A stretch of DNA of 64,000 nt, from contig CAZSQA010000010.1 in assembly GCA_964608915.1 (NCBI GenBank), positions 62,001 through 126,000 of the forward strand, read 5' to 3'. The position numbers and the translations under genes are program-made. The notes under the pieces were generated by a model. The model made no database searches, was not told the DNA's origin, and worked only from the letters and a program-made list of their open reading frames with translations. The stretch is from QWQI01 sp964608915. Its GTDB lineage: Bacteria; Planctomycetota; Planctomycetia; Isosphaerales; Isosphaeraceae. Of this stretch, positions 27,482-36,630 are shown piece after piece (the stretch's first letter is position 1; each line of letters begins with the position of its first letter).

Positions 27482-30400
27482 ATGAACTCCGAACGCCGAT
27501 CCCGCCGCCGATTTTTCTTCGAAAGCCTCGAAACGCTGGACAGGCGCGTCGTGCTTGCCGCGCCTTCGGCTGTCTGGATCGGCCAGGCCGGGTTCGATTT
27601 CGTCGGCCCCTGGCCTGAGATGAAGCCGAGCACGATTCAGGATATTCAGATTCGCCTCGACGGCCTGCCGACGGACCGAACCGTCACCCGCGCCGTCGTG
27701 CAGGGCTACGGCGCCGATCGCTGGGAATATGGCGGCCCGGCCGGAAGCTGGCAGGTTCGGTTCGACCGTGCCGCCGGTTCGACCTCCGCCAATCTCTATT
27801 TCGAGCCGGCCAGGCAGGAAAATGGCCGGGAATTCAGCGTCGGCCTCACGTTCGACGACGGCAGCTTCCGCGAAATTTACTTCGCCGGGGGCTTCGCCGA
27901 CCCGAACCTGAAAATGCCCGGCCAGGGCCTGGCAGCCACGTGGCTGGGGGCATCCGCCGGAGTCGATCTGACTCAGCCTTCCGCCTCAGTCGGCCCGGAT
28001 GGGGTCACCGACTTGCAAATTCGTGTCGAAAAGCTCGATGCGAAGAAAACGATCGAAGCGGTCGATCTGGTCGACGCTTCCGGCGAATGGGTGGCCAGTT
28101 GGGGCAACAATCCCTCGCGCGTCGGCACGCTCGAATTCGCCCCCGGGGTCGCGGGTTCCAGTGCGGGCGTTTTGACGTTCTCGAGGCCGAATCGCACGAT
28201 GGTCGGTCCGTTGACGGTTCAGGTTCGCTATCAGGGCGGGGCGAAAGATGCGACGACCGTCGCCATCGGCTCGACGGCGACCGCGGCCGTGGTTTTGCCA
28301 TCGACGATCACGTTTCGTAGCCAGGTGGCTACAGCGCAATGGCTTGGACAGGTCGTGAACGACCCGGCCCGGCCCGGCTGGGTACGGGTCGAGGTGCGCG
28401 ACCTGCCCAACGGCGGCATTTCGGCCTGGCAGATCGACGACTCCCTCGGGCAGACATGGCTCTGGACCGTCAGCGGCCAGGGGTCGCCCTGGGTCACAGT
28501 GCCTGAGACGAAGCGGCTTGTCGTCAACCAGGATCCAGGCGGAAAGTGGTTCCTCGAATTCGATGCCCGCTGGGATCAATTCGGGCGAAACCTGAGCATC
28601 ATGGCGGCCACGGATTCGGGCAGCTTCTACAGGCTGGAAGTCGCAGGCGGCAGCGTCGACGAAGCCCTTCGTGCCTCAGCCCCGGCCACGACCGAAGTGC
28701 AGGCTGCGCCAGGGATGAACCTGCAGGCTCTGGTCGATACCTACGGCACCGTCCGCCTGAGCGATGGCGTGTATCGACTGACCGAGCCGCTGGTCCTCAA
28801 ACGTCCGGTCCGCCTGATCGGTTCCTCGGGGGCCGTCCTTCAATTCGCGCAGTCTGCCGCTTCGCCGGGCTGGTCGACGGTCATCAAGCTGGCTGCCGGC
28901 AACATCACGCTTTCCGGATTTCAGGTTCGGTTCGAAGGTCCGGTGAAGTGGCTGTCGAATGTGCGTTACGGCCCGGCGATCATCGGTTCGCCCGACAATT
29001 ACGACACCCTTCTGGGCCGGACTGGCCCGATGCCCGGTGTCGTGATCGAAAATCTCGACGTCGCCGGCCCCGTGGCGAATTTTCAGAATGAAGAGGCCGC
29101 GCGGCTGATCCGCCTGATCGACGACGTCTCGGGCCGGATTTCGGGCAACACGCTTTTCGGCGGCCTGGTGGAGCTGACGGGCGGCCCCTGGAACGTGAAT
29201 TCGAACACGATCGAGGGCACAGCGGTCGGCTCGTTCAGCTACGACGCCTTCGCGTTCCATGACGTGAAGGGCCTGGAACTGACGGGGAACGCCGTAAGCC
29301 GAGGAGCGGATTCCGGGCCGATCATGCGGTTTCTGGTGATCAACGGCGATTCGCGGGACATCGTCGTCGAGGGCAACGACGTCAGCGGGATGGGGGCGAG
29401 GTTCGGCGACGACCCCTGGATTCAGGAGCTCAACGCGCATGAGGTCATCCTGACGGAGGCTTATCACGTTTCGTACGAAGGCGCGTTGCTGGGGCTCGAC
29501 GCCACACGCAGGATCGTCCGCGTGCCCCGGACGCTGGGCCGGGCGTATCGTCCGGGCGATACTCTGGCCGTTTTGACAGGTTCGGACGCTGGCGCCTTTC
29601 GCACGGTGGTGTCCGTCATCGACGGCACCACGCTGCTTCTCGACGCCCCCCTGCCCCAATGGGCCGGCGTCGGCAGTTCCATTTCGATCAATCGTGGCAT
29701 TTCGAATCTGACGATTCGAAATAATGCGATCGATCAATCGGATCGGCCGCAGAGCCGGGCGCTGGTGCTCGTCGGGAACCTTTATGGCGTCGACGTGACG
29801 GAGAATCGGATTTTCGGAGGATTTCGCGGGTTTCAGATCACGGCCTACCCGAGCGAAACGCCGCTGAGCTGGGGCTGGACGCGCAACGTCGTCTTCGGAT
29901 TGAATTTCACCGGCAACCAGTTCACCGACGTACTCTGGTTCAATCAGATCGGCGTGAGCCATAACACTGCCGCAAGGTCGAACTTCGGGCATCTTTATCT
30001 CGACGGATCGGTGACGGGCAATATTTTCCGCTGGTCGGAGCGGTTCCTGATCGATTCGATCTGGCAGGAGCCGGGTCAGGCGGATCGTGTTCTGCCCGGG
30101 CTTGAGCTGGGCGAAGGCGAAAGCTGGGACGACACGGAGTTCCGCATTCGTTTCGGCACGAACTTCATCGATTTGCCCACAGGCTGGGCGAATCGGCCGG
30201 CCGTTTGGCTCCGCAGCGGCAGCGTCAATGACCGCCCCGCGGCGGGCGATCTTCTGCTACTGACCCCGGTGCGGACGATTTCCGCCCCGTCTGGCCTGCG
30301 GCTGGCGAACGATTCGGGCATGAGCGCGACCGACGGCATCACGAACGACGCACACCTGACGCTCGATGCCGTCACAGGTTTGACATACCGCTTTCGTCAG

Positions 30401-31369
30401 GCGGGCGGCACGACGTGGCGGCAGGTCGATCATCCCTCGAGCTTTCTGCCGGCCGGTCTGGCGGACGGCCCGGTGACGATCGAGGTACAGGCTGTCGACT
30501 CCGGCGGAAATACCGGTCCGGCGACGTCCGTCTCGTTCGTTCTGGACACGACTTCGCCGGCCGCCCCGACGGGCCTGGGCCGCAGCGGTCCGGCGTCCGT
30601 GGGCTGGACACGATCGACTTCCGGCGATATCGCGACGCAAGTCGCCAGAATATCGAATCCGGCCTACGACGAGTCGACGAATCTCGATCCGGCGGTTTCG
30701 CTTGCGACGTTCGCGCGCTGGCGGATCGGCACGAATCATGTGGAGATCGTGGCGATCGACGTGGCCGGGAACCGCTCACCTGCCCTGGCGGGCGATTTCG
30801 CCTTTTCGCCCGAGGGGACGTGGGGCGGGCAGGATGGGTCGGACTTTGCCTCGCTGGCGGCGTCCCTGCGGCCGGACGGCAAGCTGGACGTGCGGATCGA
30901 CCTGAGCGGGCTGCCTTACGGCACAAGCCTCGTGAGCCTCACGCTGGCTCCTTTCGGAGGCGGCATCTGGGCCTGGCCCACGACACAGGGCCGGCAATAC
31001 GCCGCGGCCTGGGTACCGGCTCCGGGTGGCCTGTCGGGGAGGGTCTATTTCCAGACGGACCGGCGCGAAACCGGCCGGCCATTTTATGTGACGCTCAAGT
31101 TCGCGGACGGCAGCGTGGTTTCTTTCTGGATGAACGGAGGAACCGCCGACCCGAACCTGAAGGCATCGGGCGGCGGTAATGCGAGTTCGGGAGGTATCAA
31201 ATCGGCCGTGGCCGGCAGCGGGAATTCAGGCGGAGGTGTCGGAACAACGGCCGCCGAACGGCTTCGGCAGCGTCAGGCTGCGGCGGCGGCCGCTCGTGCG
31301 GCCCGGCAGGCGGCGAAGGCTCTGCCGTCGGGCAGGATCGCGCGTTCGATCCGCCCTGGAGGCAAATGA
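27482..31369 (+). CDS. Large surface protein: repeat domains around a parallel beta-helix
   Basis: 1295 residues. The N-terminus is MNSERRSRRRFFFESLETLDRRVVLAAP, the planctomycete LExLxxRxxLA motif in place of a classical signal peptide. Three copies of a domain of about 115 residues cover roughly 30-145, 146-262 and 275-395. A right-handed parallel beta-helix follows (about 400-900; LVDTYGTVRLSDGVYRLTEPL, repeated NxxxG turns such as ISGNTLFGG and ITGNAV-like units). Two Ig-like domains cover about 925-1105, then a fourth copy of the repeat domain (about 1110-1230) and an Ala/Arg-rich tail. The beta-helix class includes polysaccharide lyases, but I see no catalytic residues. Confidence 0.88.
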   Translation: MNSERRSRRRFFFESLETLDRRVVLAAPSAVWIGQAGFDFVGPWPEMKPSTIQDIQIRLDGLPTDRTVTRAVVQGYGADRWEYGGPAGSWQVRFDRAAGSTSANLYFEPARQENGREFSVGLTFDDGSFREIYFAGGFADPNLKMPGQGLAATWLGASAGVDLTQPSASVGPDGVTDLQIRVEKLDAKKTIEAVDLVDASGEWVASWGNNPSRVGTLEFAPGVAGSSAGVLTFSRPNRTMVGPLTVQVRYQGGAKDATTVAIGSTATAAVVLPSTITFRSQVATAQWLGQVVNDPARPGWVRVEVRDLPNGGISAWQIDDSLGQTWLWTVSGQGSPWVTVPETKRLVVNQDPGGKWFLEFDARWDQFGRNLSIMAATDSGSFYRLEVAGGSVDEALRASAPATTEVQAAPGMNLQALVDTYGTVRLSDGVYRLTEPLVLKRPVRLIGSSGAVLQFAQSAASPGWSTVIKLAAGNITLSGFQVRFEGPVKWLSNVRYGPAIIGSPDNYDTLLGRTGPMPGVVIENLDVAGPVANFQNEEAARLIRLIDDVSGRISGNTLFGGLVELTGGPWNVNSNTIEGTAVGSFSYDAFAFHDVKGLELTGNAVSRGADSGPIMRFLVINGDSRDIVVEGNDVSGMGARFGDDPWIQELNAHEVILTEAYHVSYEGALLGLDATRRIVRVPRTLGRAYRPGDTLAVLTGSDAGAFRTVVSVIDGTTLLLDAPLPQWAGVGSSISINRGISNLTIRNNAIDQSDRPQSRALVLVGNLYGVDVTENRIFGGFRGFQITAYPSETPLSWGWTRNVVFGLNFTGNQFTDVLWFNQIGVSHNTAARSNFGHLYLDGSVTGNIFRWSERFLIDSIWQEPGQADRVLPGLELGEGESWDDTEFRIRFGTNFIDLPTGWANRPAVWLRSGSVNDRPAAGDLLLLTPVRTISAPSGLRLANDSGMSATDGITNDAHLTLDAVTGLTYRFRQAGGTTWRQVDHPSSFLPAGLADGPVTIEVQAVDSGGNTGPATSVSFVLDTTSPAAPTGLGRSGPASVGWTRSTSGDIATQVARISNPAYDESTNLDPAVSLATFARWRIGTNHVEIVAIDVAGNRSPALAGDFAFSPEGTWGGQDGSDFASLAASLRPDGKLDVRIDLSGLPYGTSLVSLTLAPFGGGIWAWPTTQGRQYAAAWVPAPGGLSGRVYFQTDRRETGRPFYVTLKFADGSVVSFWMNGGTADPNLKASGGGNASSGGIKSAVAGSGNSGGGVGTTAAERLRQRQAAAAAARAARQAAKALPSGRIARSIRPGGK

Positions 31370-31382
31370 AACCGAGGCGATT

Positions 31383-31712
31383 TCAATAGCCTTCCTGCTC
31401 AAGGAGTTTCTGAGTCACTTCCGCCTCGCACTGCTTGCACCACTTCCATTTTTCCTGGCCGACGTTCTCGTTGAGATGTGCCGAAGCGACACGGATACGG
31501 TCGAACCAGATGATCCGGGGCTGCCCGTCGGAGAGTTTTTCGATTTTGTTGCAATGTGCGAAATGCAACAGATTGGCGTTCTTCGGAACCGTCTTGCGGA
31601 CAGGCTTGTCCGACCCGTGATAAATGTAACCGTGACCGTCATCCCTTGCCGATTCCAGTTCCGATTTCGAACCGAGTTCCCGAACGTTCTGACTTTCCTG
31701 AGCGGTCAACAT
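31383..31712 (-). CDS. Small unknown protein
   Basis: 109 residues from the ATG at 31712, with GAAGGAAT upstream. Polar and charged, with HFAHCNKIEK in the middle and EKWKWCKQCEAEVTQKLLEQEGY at the end; the CKQC pair could be half a zinc site. No family recognised. Its stop lies 13 bases from the stop of the converging surface protein gene, which fits a true gene. Confidence 0.5.
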   Translation of the reverse strand: MLTAQESQNVRELGSKSELESARDDGHGYIYHGSDKPVRKTVPKNANLLHFAHCNKIEKLSDGQPRIIWFDRIRVASAHLNENVGQEKWKWCKQCEAEVTQKLLEQEGY

Positions 31713-31880
31713 GGATTGTTCGATTCCTTCGTACTGGCGTATGCCACCCCACCGGCCTTCGATCAGGCCTGTCGCCGATCTTCGTACATCAGATCCGGGT
31801 TCGTCACAAGCCCAGATCTATCTTATTGCATTCGCGGGAAAAAGTCGCCCAAATTCGCAGAAAGAACCATGGAATTGACC

Positions 31881-33692
31881 TCATTTTCCATCAAGTTTCC
31901 AGAGTTCGTGCTTTCCGGTTACAGCGACGCGTGTCCAGGAACCCCCGCGGCGTGGCGGAATCGCGTGCTGAGATTTTTCGAGCAGAAGCCACTCCGGGCG
32001 ATACCGGGCCATGAATGTCCGGGCTTCTTCGGGCGAGTTTTCGAGTCGGTCGAAGACGGCGAGAAGTGCGGAGCGGATGGCCTCGGGCATCCATTCCGGG
32101 CGCGTCCGTTCGGCGAGGTTGACTTTCGGCACCGAACCGTCGGGCATCTGAGCGAGCGTTTCGCGGGTCATGCCGGTCAGCCAGTAGGTCAGGGCGATGC
32201 GTTCGTGGACTTCCTCCAGGCTCATCAGCGAGATCTGCGAAGCGTACGGGAAGTGATAGAGAAGCCGCCCGCCCGGCATGGAGAGCGCGGCGATCTGTGC
32301 AGGTACGAAGCCCGCGATCGAGCGCTGACCGTCGTCCGGGATCGATTCGAGCAGCGGGCGGATCGGGGCGATATCGGCCGCATAACCGCGAACGAGCATC
32401 GATTCCGGGGCCAGCTTCACTTCCAGCGCACGCAGCGTGACGGCCGAAACGAACATGACCGTTACGATGGCCGCGGACACGCGCAGCCCCAGCCATCGCA
32501 ACATCGCCGCGACCGTGCCGACATAGACGGGAACCGCCAGAAACGGGCCATAAACGTACATCCAGTGCCAGTTTTCGAATTCCAGGCGGGTGATGATGGC
32601 GCTGTTCGCAAGGGCATAACCGGCCAGCCCGACGGCCGCGAACATGGCCACACCCCTGCTCCGGAACCGCCAGATCACCGCAACGCTCACAAGCACCTTG
32701 AGCCAGACCCAGTAATTGACCAGATTGACGTAAACGTAAGGGTCGCCGGGCGGCATGACCTGGCCGCGGCCGATGCGTTCGAGGATCGGGTCGAGGGCCG
32801 GATCGGCGAAAATCCGGGCGTTGTACAGGATCTGGGGCGACCCGATCAGGACGCCAGCCGCGAACGCGGCCGAGGCGACGAACGACGCCCTGCGCTTGCG
32901 GCCTTTCGTGAGCGTATCGTATGCCGCGAGCAGGCCGAGGCAGGCCCCCGCGCCGACACACAAAGCCGTCCACTGGAAGAAGTAGAGCGTGATGCTCAGG
33001 GCCGTGAAAAGAGCCGCGAGTATGGCCCGGCGGGGGGCTCGCCCGATGACGTCCGGCGAGAGCATAGCGGCCGCCAGGATGGTGAATGGCAGGCTCAAGA
33101 TCGGGCTGATGACACGATAGGCCGAAAAGTTCGTGGCATGGGGCTTGATGGGCATCCAGCGGACATAGTCTTTGGCGATCAGGGCATTCTGCATGAGCAC
33201 GCGGCCCTGCACGAAACCGGCGTCGGAAAGGGCCAGAATCGTGGCCAGGAGGATGAACGCCCGGGGCCGGGAAACGGGGATTCGGAACGAGGCGAACGCT
33301 ACGTAAAGGCTTATGCCGGTGAGGAAACCGCCTGTGATGCGCCAGAACTGGCCGAGACTGACGATATCGAAACCCAGGGCCAGGGCCAGTTGCGACGTGG
33401 GCACGAACTGCATCCAGCTGTAGGTGGTGGGCATGTCGCGATCAGACTGAACGAACACGTCGCGCATGGACCAGGAACCATCCATGGCGGGCTTGGCGAT
33501 CAGCCGATAGACGACTTCGTCGAGATCCTGATGGAACTCCCAGGTGCCGAAGAAGGCCTTCGATGCCACGTGGGGCACGATGGCGATCAGGGCACCGAGC
33601 AGGCCGCAGAAGAGGGCGTCGCGAATCGACGTGCGCCAGGTCAGGCTTTGGAGATCGGTGGCGGCGTCAAGTTCGGAATTCGACGGTTCCAT
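31881..33692 (-). CDS. Polytopic membrane protein, possibly GT-C glycosyltransferase-like
   Basis: 603 residues from the ATG at 33692; the ORF extends further upstream but without protein-like sequence. About ten to twelve hydrophobic helices cover residues 25-430, with an early periplasmic loop (FFGTWEFHQDLDEVVYRLI) bearing Asp/Glu residues between helices 1 and 2, the usual place of the catalytic acids in GT-C enzymes. The last 170 residues are soluble (PLLESIPDDGQRSIAGFVPAQ). The order resembles lipid-linked sugar transferases of the ArnT/PMT kind; without a clear motif this is tentative. It lies 153 bases after the aminotransferase start region on the same strand. Confidence 0.8.
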   Translation of the reverse strand: MEPSNSELDAATDLQSLTWRTSIRDALFCGLLGALIAIVPHVASKAFFGTWEFHQDLDEVVYRLIAKPAMDGSWSMRDVFVQSDRDMPTTYSWMQFVPTSQLALALGFDIVSLGQFWRITGGFLTGISLYVAFASFRIPVSRPRAFILLATILALSDAGFVQGRVLMQNALIAKDYVRWMPIKPHATNFSAYRVISPILSLPFTILAAAMLSPDVIGRAPRRAILAALFTALSITLYFFQWTALCVGAGACLGLLAAYDTLTKGRKRRASFVASAAFAAGVLIGSPQILYNARIFADPALDPILERIGRGQVMPPGDPYVYVNLVNYWVWLKVLVSVAVIWRFRSRGVAMFAAVGLAGYALANSAIITRLEFENWHWMYVYGPFLAVPVYVGTVAAMLRWLGLRVSAAIVTVMFVSAVTLRALEVKLAPESMLVRGYAADIAPIRPLLESIPDDGQRSIAGFVPAQIAALSMPGGRLLYHFPYASQISLMSLEEVHERIALTYWLTGMTRETLAQMPDGSVPKVNLAERTRPEWMPEAIRSALLAVFDRLENSPEEARTFMARYRPEWLLLEKSQHAIPPRRGGSWTRVAVTGKHELWKLDGK

Positions 33693-33845
33693 AGAGGCTG
33701 GATTCCGGAAAGTGAGCAGGGGCAAGAGAATCCGGTCGATTACGAAAAGCCGGGCGCCATCCGTTCGCAACGATACCCGTCGCACGTCGGCCCGGCCGGA
33801 GTCAGCATAGGACACATCGCGAAATCTGCCCGTTCGGATCGCCGA

Positions 33846-35033
33846 TCATCGGGCGGCTTCACGTGCCCGGGCGAAAGCGACGAGCCTGCGGCCGGCTTCT
33901 TCGAGGGTTTCGTCCTTCTTGCAGAAGCAGAAACGGACGAAGCTGGAGCCCCCCTGCCCGTCCAGCCAGAAGCTGGAACCTGGCACGCTGGCCACTCCGG
34001 CTTCTTGCACCAGCGCCATCGCCGCCTCGCGATCGTTCGCAAAGCCAAGGGCCGAGATATCGGCCATGACGTAGTACGCCCCTTCCGGCAGGACGTGACC
34101 GAAGCCGGCCTCGGTGAGATAGCCGCAGAACCGGTCGCGGCGGCTCTGATAATCGGCCGCGAGTTTGGCGTAATACTCGGGCTCGAACCGATAGGCCGTC
34201 GCCCCGGCACGCTGCAGCGGAGCGGCGGCGCCGATGGTGAGGAAGTCGTGCACCTGGCGCATCGGCTTCGTGAGGCGTGGCGAGGCCAGGATGGTGCCCA
34301 CGCGCCAGCCCGTCACGGCGTAAGTCTTGGACATGCCGGAGATAACGATCGACCGTTCGGCCATACCGTCGACGGTGGCCATGCTCACGTGCCGGCGGCC
34401 GTCGTAAAGGATGTGCTCGTAGATTTCGTCCGTAATGGCCACGGCGTTCCACTTGCGGCACAGGGCTGCCACGGTTTCGAGATCCTGCCGGCTCATGACG
34501 ACGCCGGTGGGGTTGGAGGGGTTGCACAGGATGACGGCCTTTGTGCGGTCGTTGAAGGCCCGTGCCAGTTCGTCGAGATCGATGTGCCAGTCGGGCGGGC
34601 GGATGGTGACGAACCGGGGCGTGGCACCGGTGAGGACACAGTCCGGCCAGTAGTTTTCGTAAAAGGGTTGGGTGAGGATGACTTCGTCGCCTGGGTTGAT
34701 CAGGGCGTTGAGCGCGACGATCATGGCCTCAGTCGCCCCGCAGACGACCGTGAGCTGGGTTTCCGGGTCGACCGTAAGCCCCTGGTGCCACTGGTATTTC
34801 CAGGCGATGGCCTCACGCAGGAGCTTGTCGCCCCAGGTGATGGCGTATTGATTGACGCCGGCCGCGATGGCTTCGCAGGCGGCCTGGCGGAGCGGTTCGG
34901 GGGCCGGGAAGTCAGGCATGCCCTGGGCCAGGTTGAGGGCGCCGTATTTTGCGGCCTCGACTGACATGTGGCGAATGACGCTTTCGCGAAACTTGCCGGC
35001 ACGTTCGGACAGCACGATTTCGTTTCCGCTCAT
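33846..35033 (-). CDS. Class I/II PLP-dependent aminotransferase
   Basis: 395 residues from the ATG at 35033. Fold type I signs: NLAQGMPDFPAPEPL, VCGATEAM, NPSNPTGVV (171-179), TDEIYEHILYDG (Asp202) and SGMSKTYAVTGWRVG with PLP-binding Lys236. The sequence is close to the kynurenine aminotransferase/MtnE/YbdL subgroup that acts on methionine or aromatic amino acids. It is divergent from metK with 239 bases between, so a link to methionine metabolism is possible but not shown. Confidence 0.94.
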   Translation of the reverse strand: MSGNEIVLSERAGKFRESVIRHMSVEAAKYGALNLAQGMPDFPAPEPLRQAACEAIAAGVNQYAITWGDKLLREAIAWKYQWHQGLTVDPETQLTVVCGATEAMIVALNALINPGDEVILTQPFYENYWPDCVLTGATPRFVTIRPPDWHIDLDELARAFNDRTKAVILCNPSNPTGVVMSRQDLETVAALCRKWNAVAITDEIYEHILYDGRRHVSMATVDGMAERSIVISGMSKTYAVTGWRVGTILASPRLTKPMRQVHDFLTIGAAAPLQRAGATAYRFEPEYYAKLAADYQSRRDRFCGYLTEAGFGHVLPEGAYYVMADISALGFANDREAAMALVQEAGVASVPGSSFWLDGQGGSSFVRFCFCKKDETLEEAGRRLVAFARAREAAR

Positions 35034-35137
35034 GAACTGCTTCGGTCCTTTCGTTCGGCTTCGTTCGATTCGGTTCGATCGTATCGCAAACGGGCAACGG
35101 ACGGCGACCGCAAGTTCCGAATCAGGCGGGCGCTCGG

Positions 35138-35167
35138 TTGTCAATCGCGTTCGAGTTTCGCTATATT
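35138..35167 (+). promoter_or_regulatory. Sigma-70-like promoter for metK
   Basis: -35 TTGTCA at 35138-35143 and -10 TATATT at 35162-35167, 18 bases apart. Transcription would start near 35174 and give a leader of about 100 bases. I see no SAM riboswitch of a known class in that leader. Confidence 0.5.
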
Positions 35168-35272
35168 GATTCGTCTTGAGTGCGGAATCGCAAGCCTGAA
35201 TCGCATGCGATTCGCGAGAAAGTGCGTTCTCTCCGAATTCGGTCCGCCACATCTACGGGAGTTACAGCCACC

Positions 35273-36523
35273 GTGTCTTCGGCCAAGCGTTATCCGTTCA
35301 CAAGCGAATCGGTGTCCATGGGGCACCCTGACAAAGTCGCCGACCAGATCAGCGATGCCATCCTCGACTTCTGCCTGAAGCACGACCCGACCAGTCGCGT
35401 GGCCTGCGAAACGCTGGTGACGACCGACCTTGCCGTGGTCGCCGGTGAGATCACGACCAAAGCTCCCCTGACCGAGAACGTCGAAAAGCTCGTTCGTGGC
35501 GTCATCGAAGAAATCGGCTACACCGACCCGGAAGTCGGCTTCGCCGCTTCGACGGCCGTCGTCAAAAACGTGATTCACGCTCAGAGCCCGCACATTTCCC
35601 AGGGTGTCGACAAAGACGGCGCTGGCGACCAGGGCATGATGTTCGGCTTCGCCTGCGACGAAACGCCCGACCTGATGCCCCTGCCGATCGCGATTTCGCA
35701 CCGGCTCGTCAACGAACATGCCCGCCTGCGTCGGGAAGGCATTCTGAAGTGGGCCCGCCCGGATGCCAAAAGCCAGGTGACCGTCGAGTATGACGAAGCC
35801 GGCACGCCTCTCAAGATCACGGCCGTCGTGCTTTCCACCCAGCACGATTCGACCGTGACCGAAAAGAAAGACGGCGAAGACTACTTCAGCGACGCCGCTC
35901 GCAAGGAAGTGCTGGACAAGCTGATCGAGCCCGTCCTGAAAGCCGACCGGCCGGACCTGATCAAGGGCAAGCTCGTGGTGATGCCGCCCGCCGGCCAGCC
36001 ACAACCGACCGTTGGCCCTGATGACGTCCGGGTTTACGTCAACCCGACCGGCTGCTTCGAAGTGGGCGGCCCGCACGGCGACTGCGGCCTGACCGGCCGC
36101 AAGATCATCGTCGACACCTATGGCGGCCGGGGCCGTCATGGTGGCGGCGCGTTCTCGGGCAAGGATCCTTCGAAGGTCGACCGCTCAGCCGCCTACATGG
36201 CCCGGCACGTGGCCAAGAACATCGTGGCCGCTGGCCTGGCCAAGCGCTGCGAAGTGCAACTGGCCTATGCCATCGGCATCGCCGAGCCGATGAGCGTGCT
36301 GGTTCGCACGGAAGGCACCGGCGTGATTCCCGACGAAAAGATCGCCGAGATCGTGAAGTCCGAGTTCAAGCTGACGCCCAAGGGCATCCGCGAACACCTC
36401 GACCTGCGCCGGCCGATCTATCAGCAGACCGCCTCGGGCGGCCACTTCGGTCGTTCGGAAAAGGACCTCACGTGGGAACACACCGACCACGTCGACGCCC
36501 TGAAGAAGGCTGCTGGGATCTGA
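35273..36523 (+). CDS. metK: S-adenosylmethionine synthetase
   Basis: 416 residues from a GTG at 35273; the start is set by SSAKRYPFTSESVSMGHPDK, the family N-terminus. Makes SAM from methionine and ATP. The catalytic motif GHPDK (17-21), GAGDQGMMFG, and the phosphate loop GGGAFSGKDPSKVDRSAAY are all present; the ending GHFGR...TWEHTDHVDALKKAAG is standard. CGGGAG lies 12 bases before the GTG. A strong bidirectional terminator follows. Confidence 0.98.
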   Translation: MSSAKRYPFTSESVSMGHPDKVADQISDAILDFCLKHDPTSRVACETLVTTDLAVVAGEITTKAPLTENVEKLVRGVIEEIGYTDPEVGFAASTAVVKNVIHAQSPHISQGVDKDGAGDQGMMFGFACDETPDLMPLPIAISHRLVNEHARLRREGILKWARPDAKSQVTVEYDEAGTPLKITAVVLSTQHDSTVTEKKDGEDYFSDAARKEVLDKLIEPVLKADRPDLIKGKLVVMPPAGQPQPTVGPDDVRVYVNPTGCFEVGGPHGDCGLTGRKIIVDTYGGRGRHGGGAFSGKDPSKVDRSAAYMARHVAKNIVAAGLAKRCEVQLAYAIGIAEPMSVLVRTEGTGVIPDEKIAEIVKSEFKLTPKGIREHLDLRRPIYQQTASGGHFGRSEKDLTWEHTDHVDALKKAAGI

Positions 36524-36557
36524 AAAGCCCAGGTCCTGATTCTTCGCAAAATCGCTA

Positions 36558-36599
36558 AAACGACGAAAGGCGCTGCATCCGCAGCGCCTTTCGTCGTTT
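36558..36599. terminator. Perfect 19 bp bidirectional terminator after metK
   Basis: Arms 36558-36576 and 36581-36599 are exact reverse complements (AAACGACGAAAGGCGCTGC on the left) around loop ATCC. The stem base is AAA/TTT, so each strand ends in a short T-run. It separates metK from the converging helicase gene. Confidence 0.9.
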
Positions 36600-36630
36600 C
36601 AATGGCAGATGGATCGAGCGAGTGGACCGC

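Noticed and set aside
31179..34964. A 1261-residue plus-strand open frame antisense to the membrane protein and aminotransferase
   Set aside because: It overlaps two well-supported minus-strand genes and a real gene end, and is dominated by Gly/Asp/Arg/His as expected for an antisense shadow.
35034..35272. A SAM-sensing riboswitch upstream of metK
   Set aside because: The leader lacks the kink-turn and pseudoknot sequences of known SAM riboswitch classes; only a promoter is visible.
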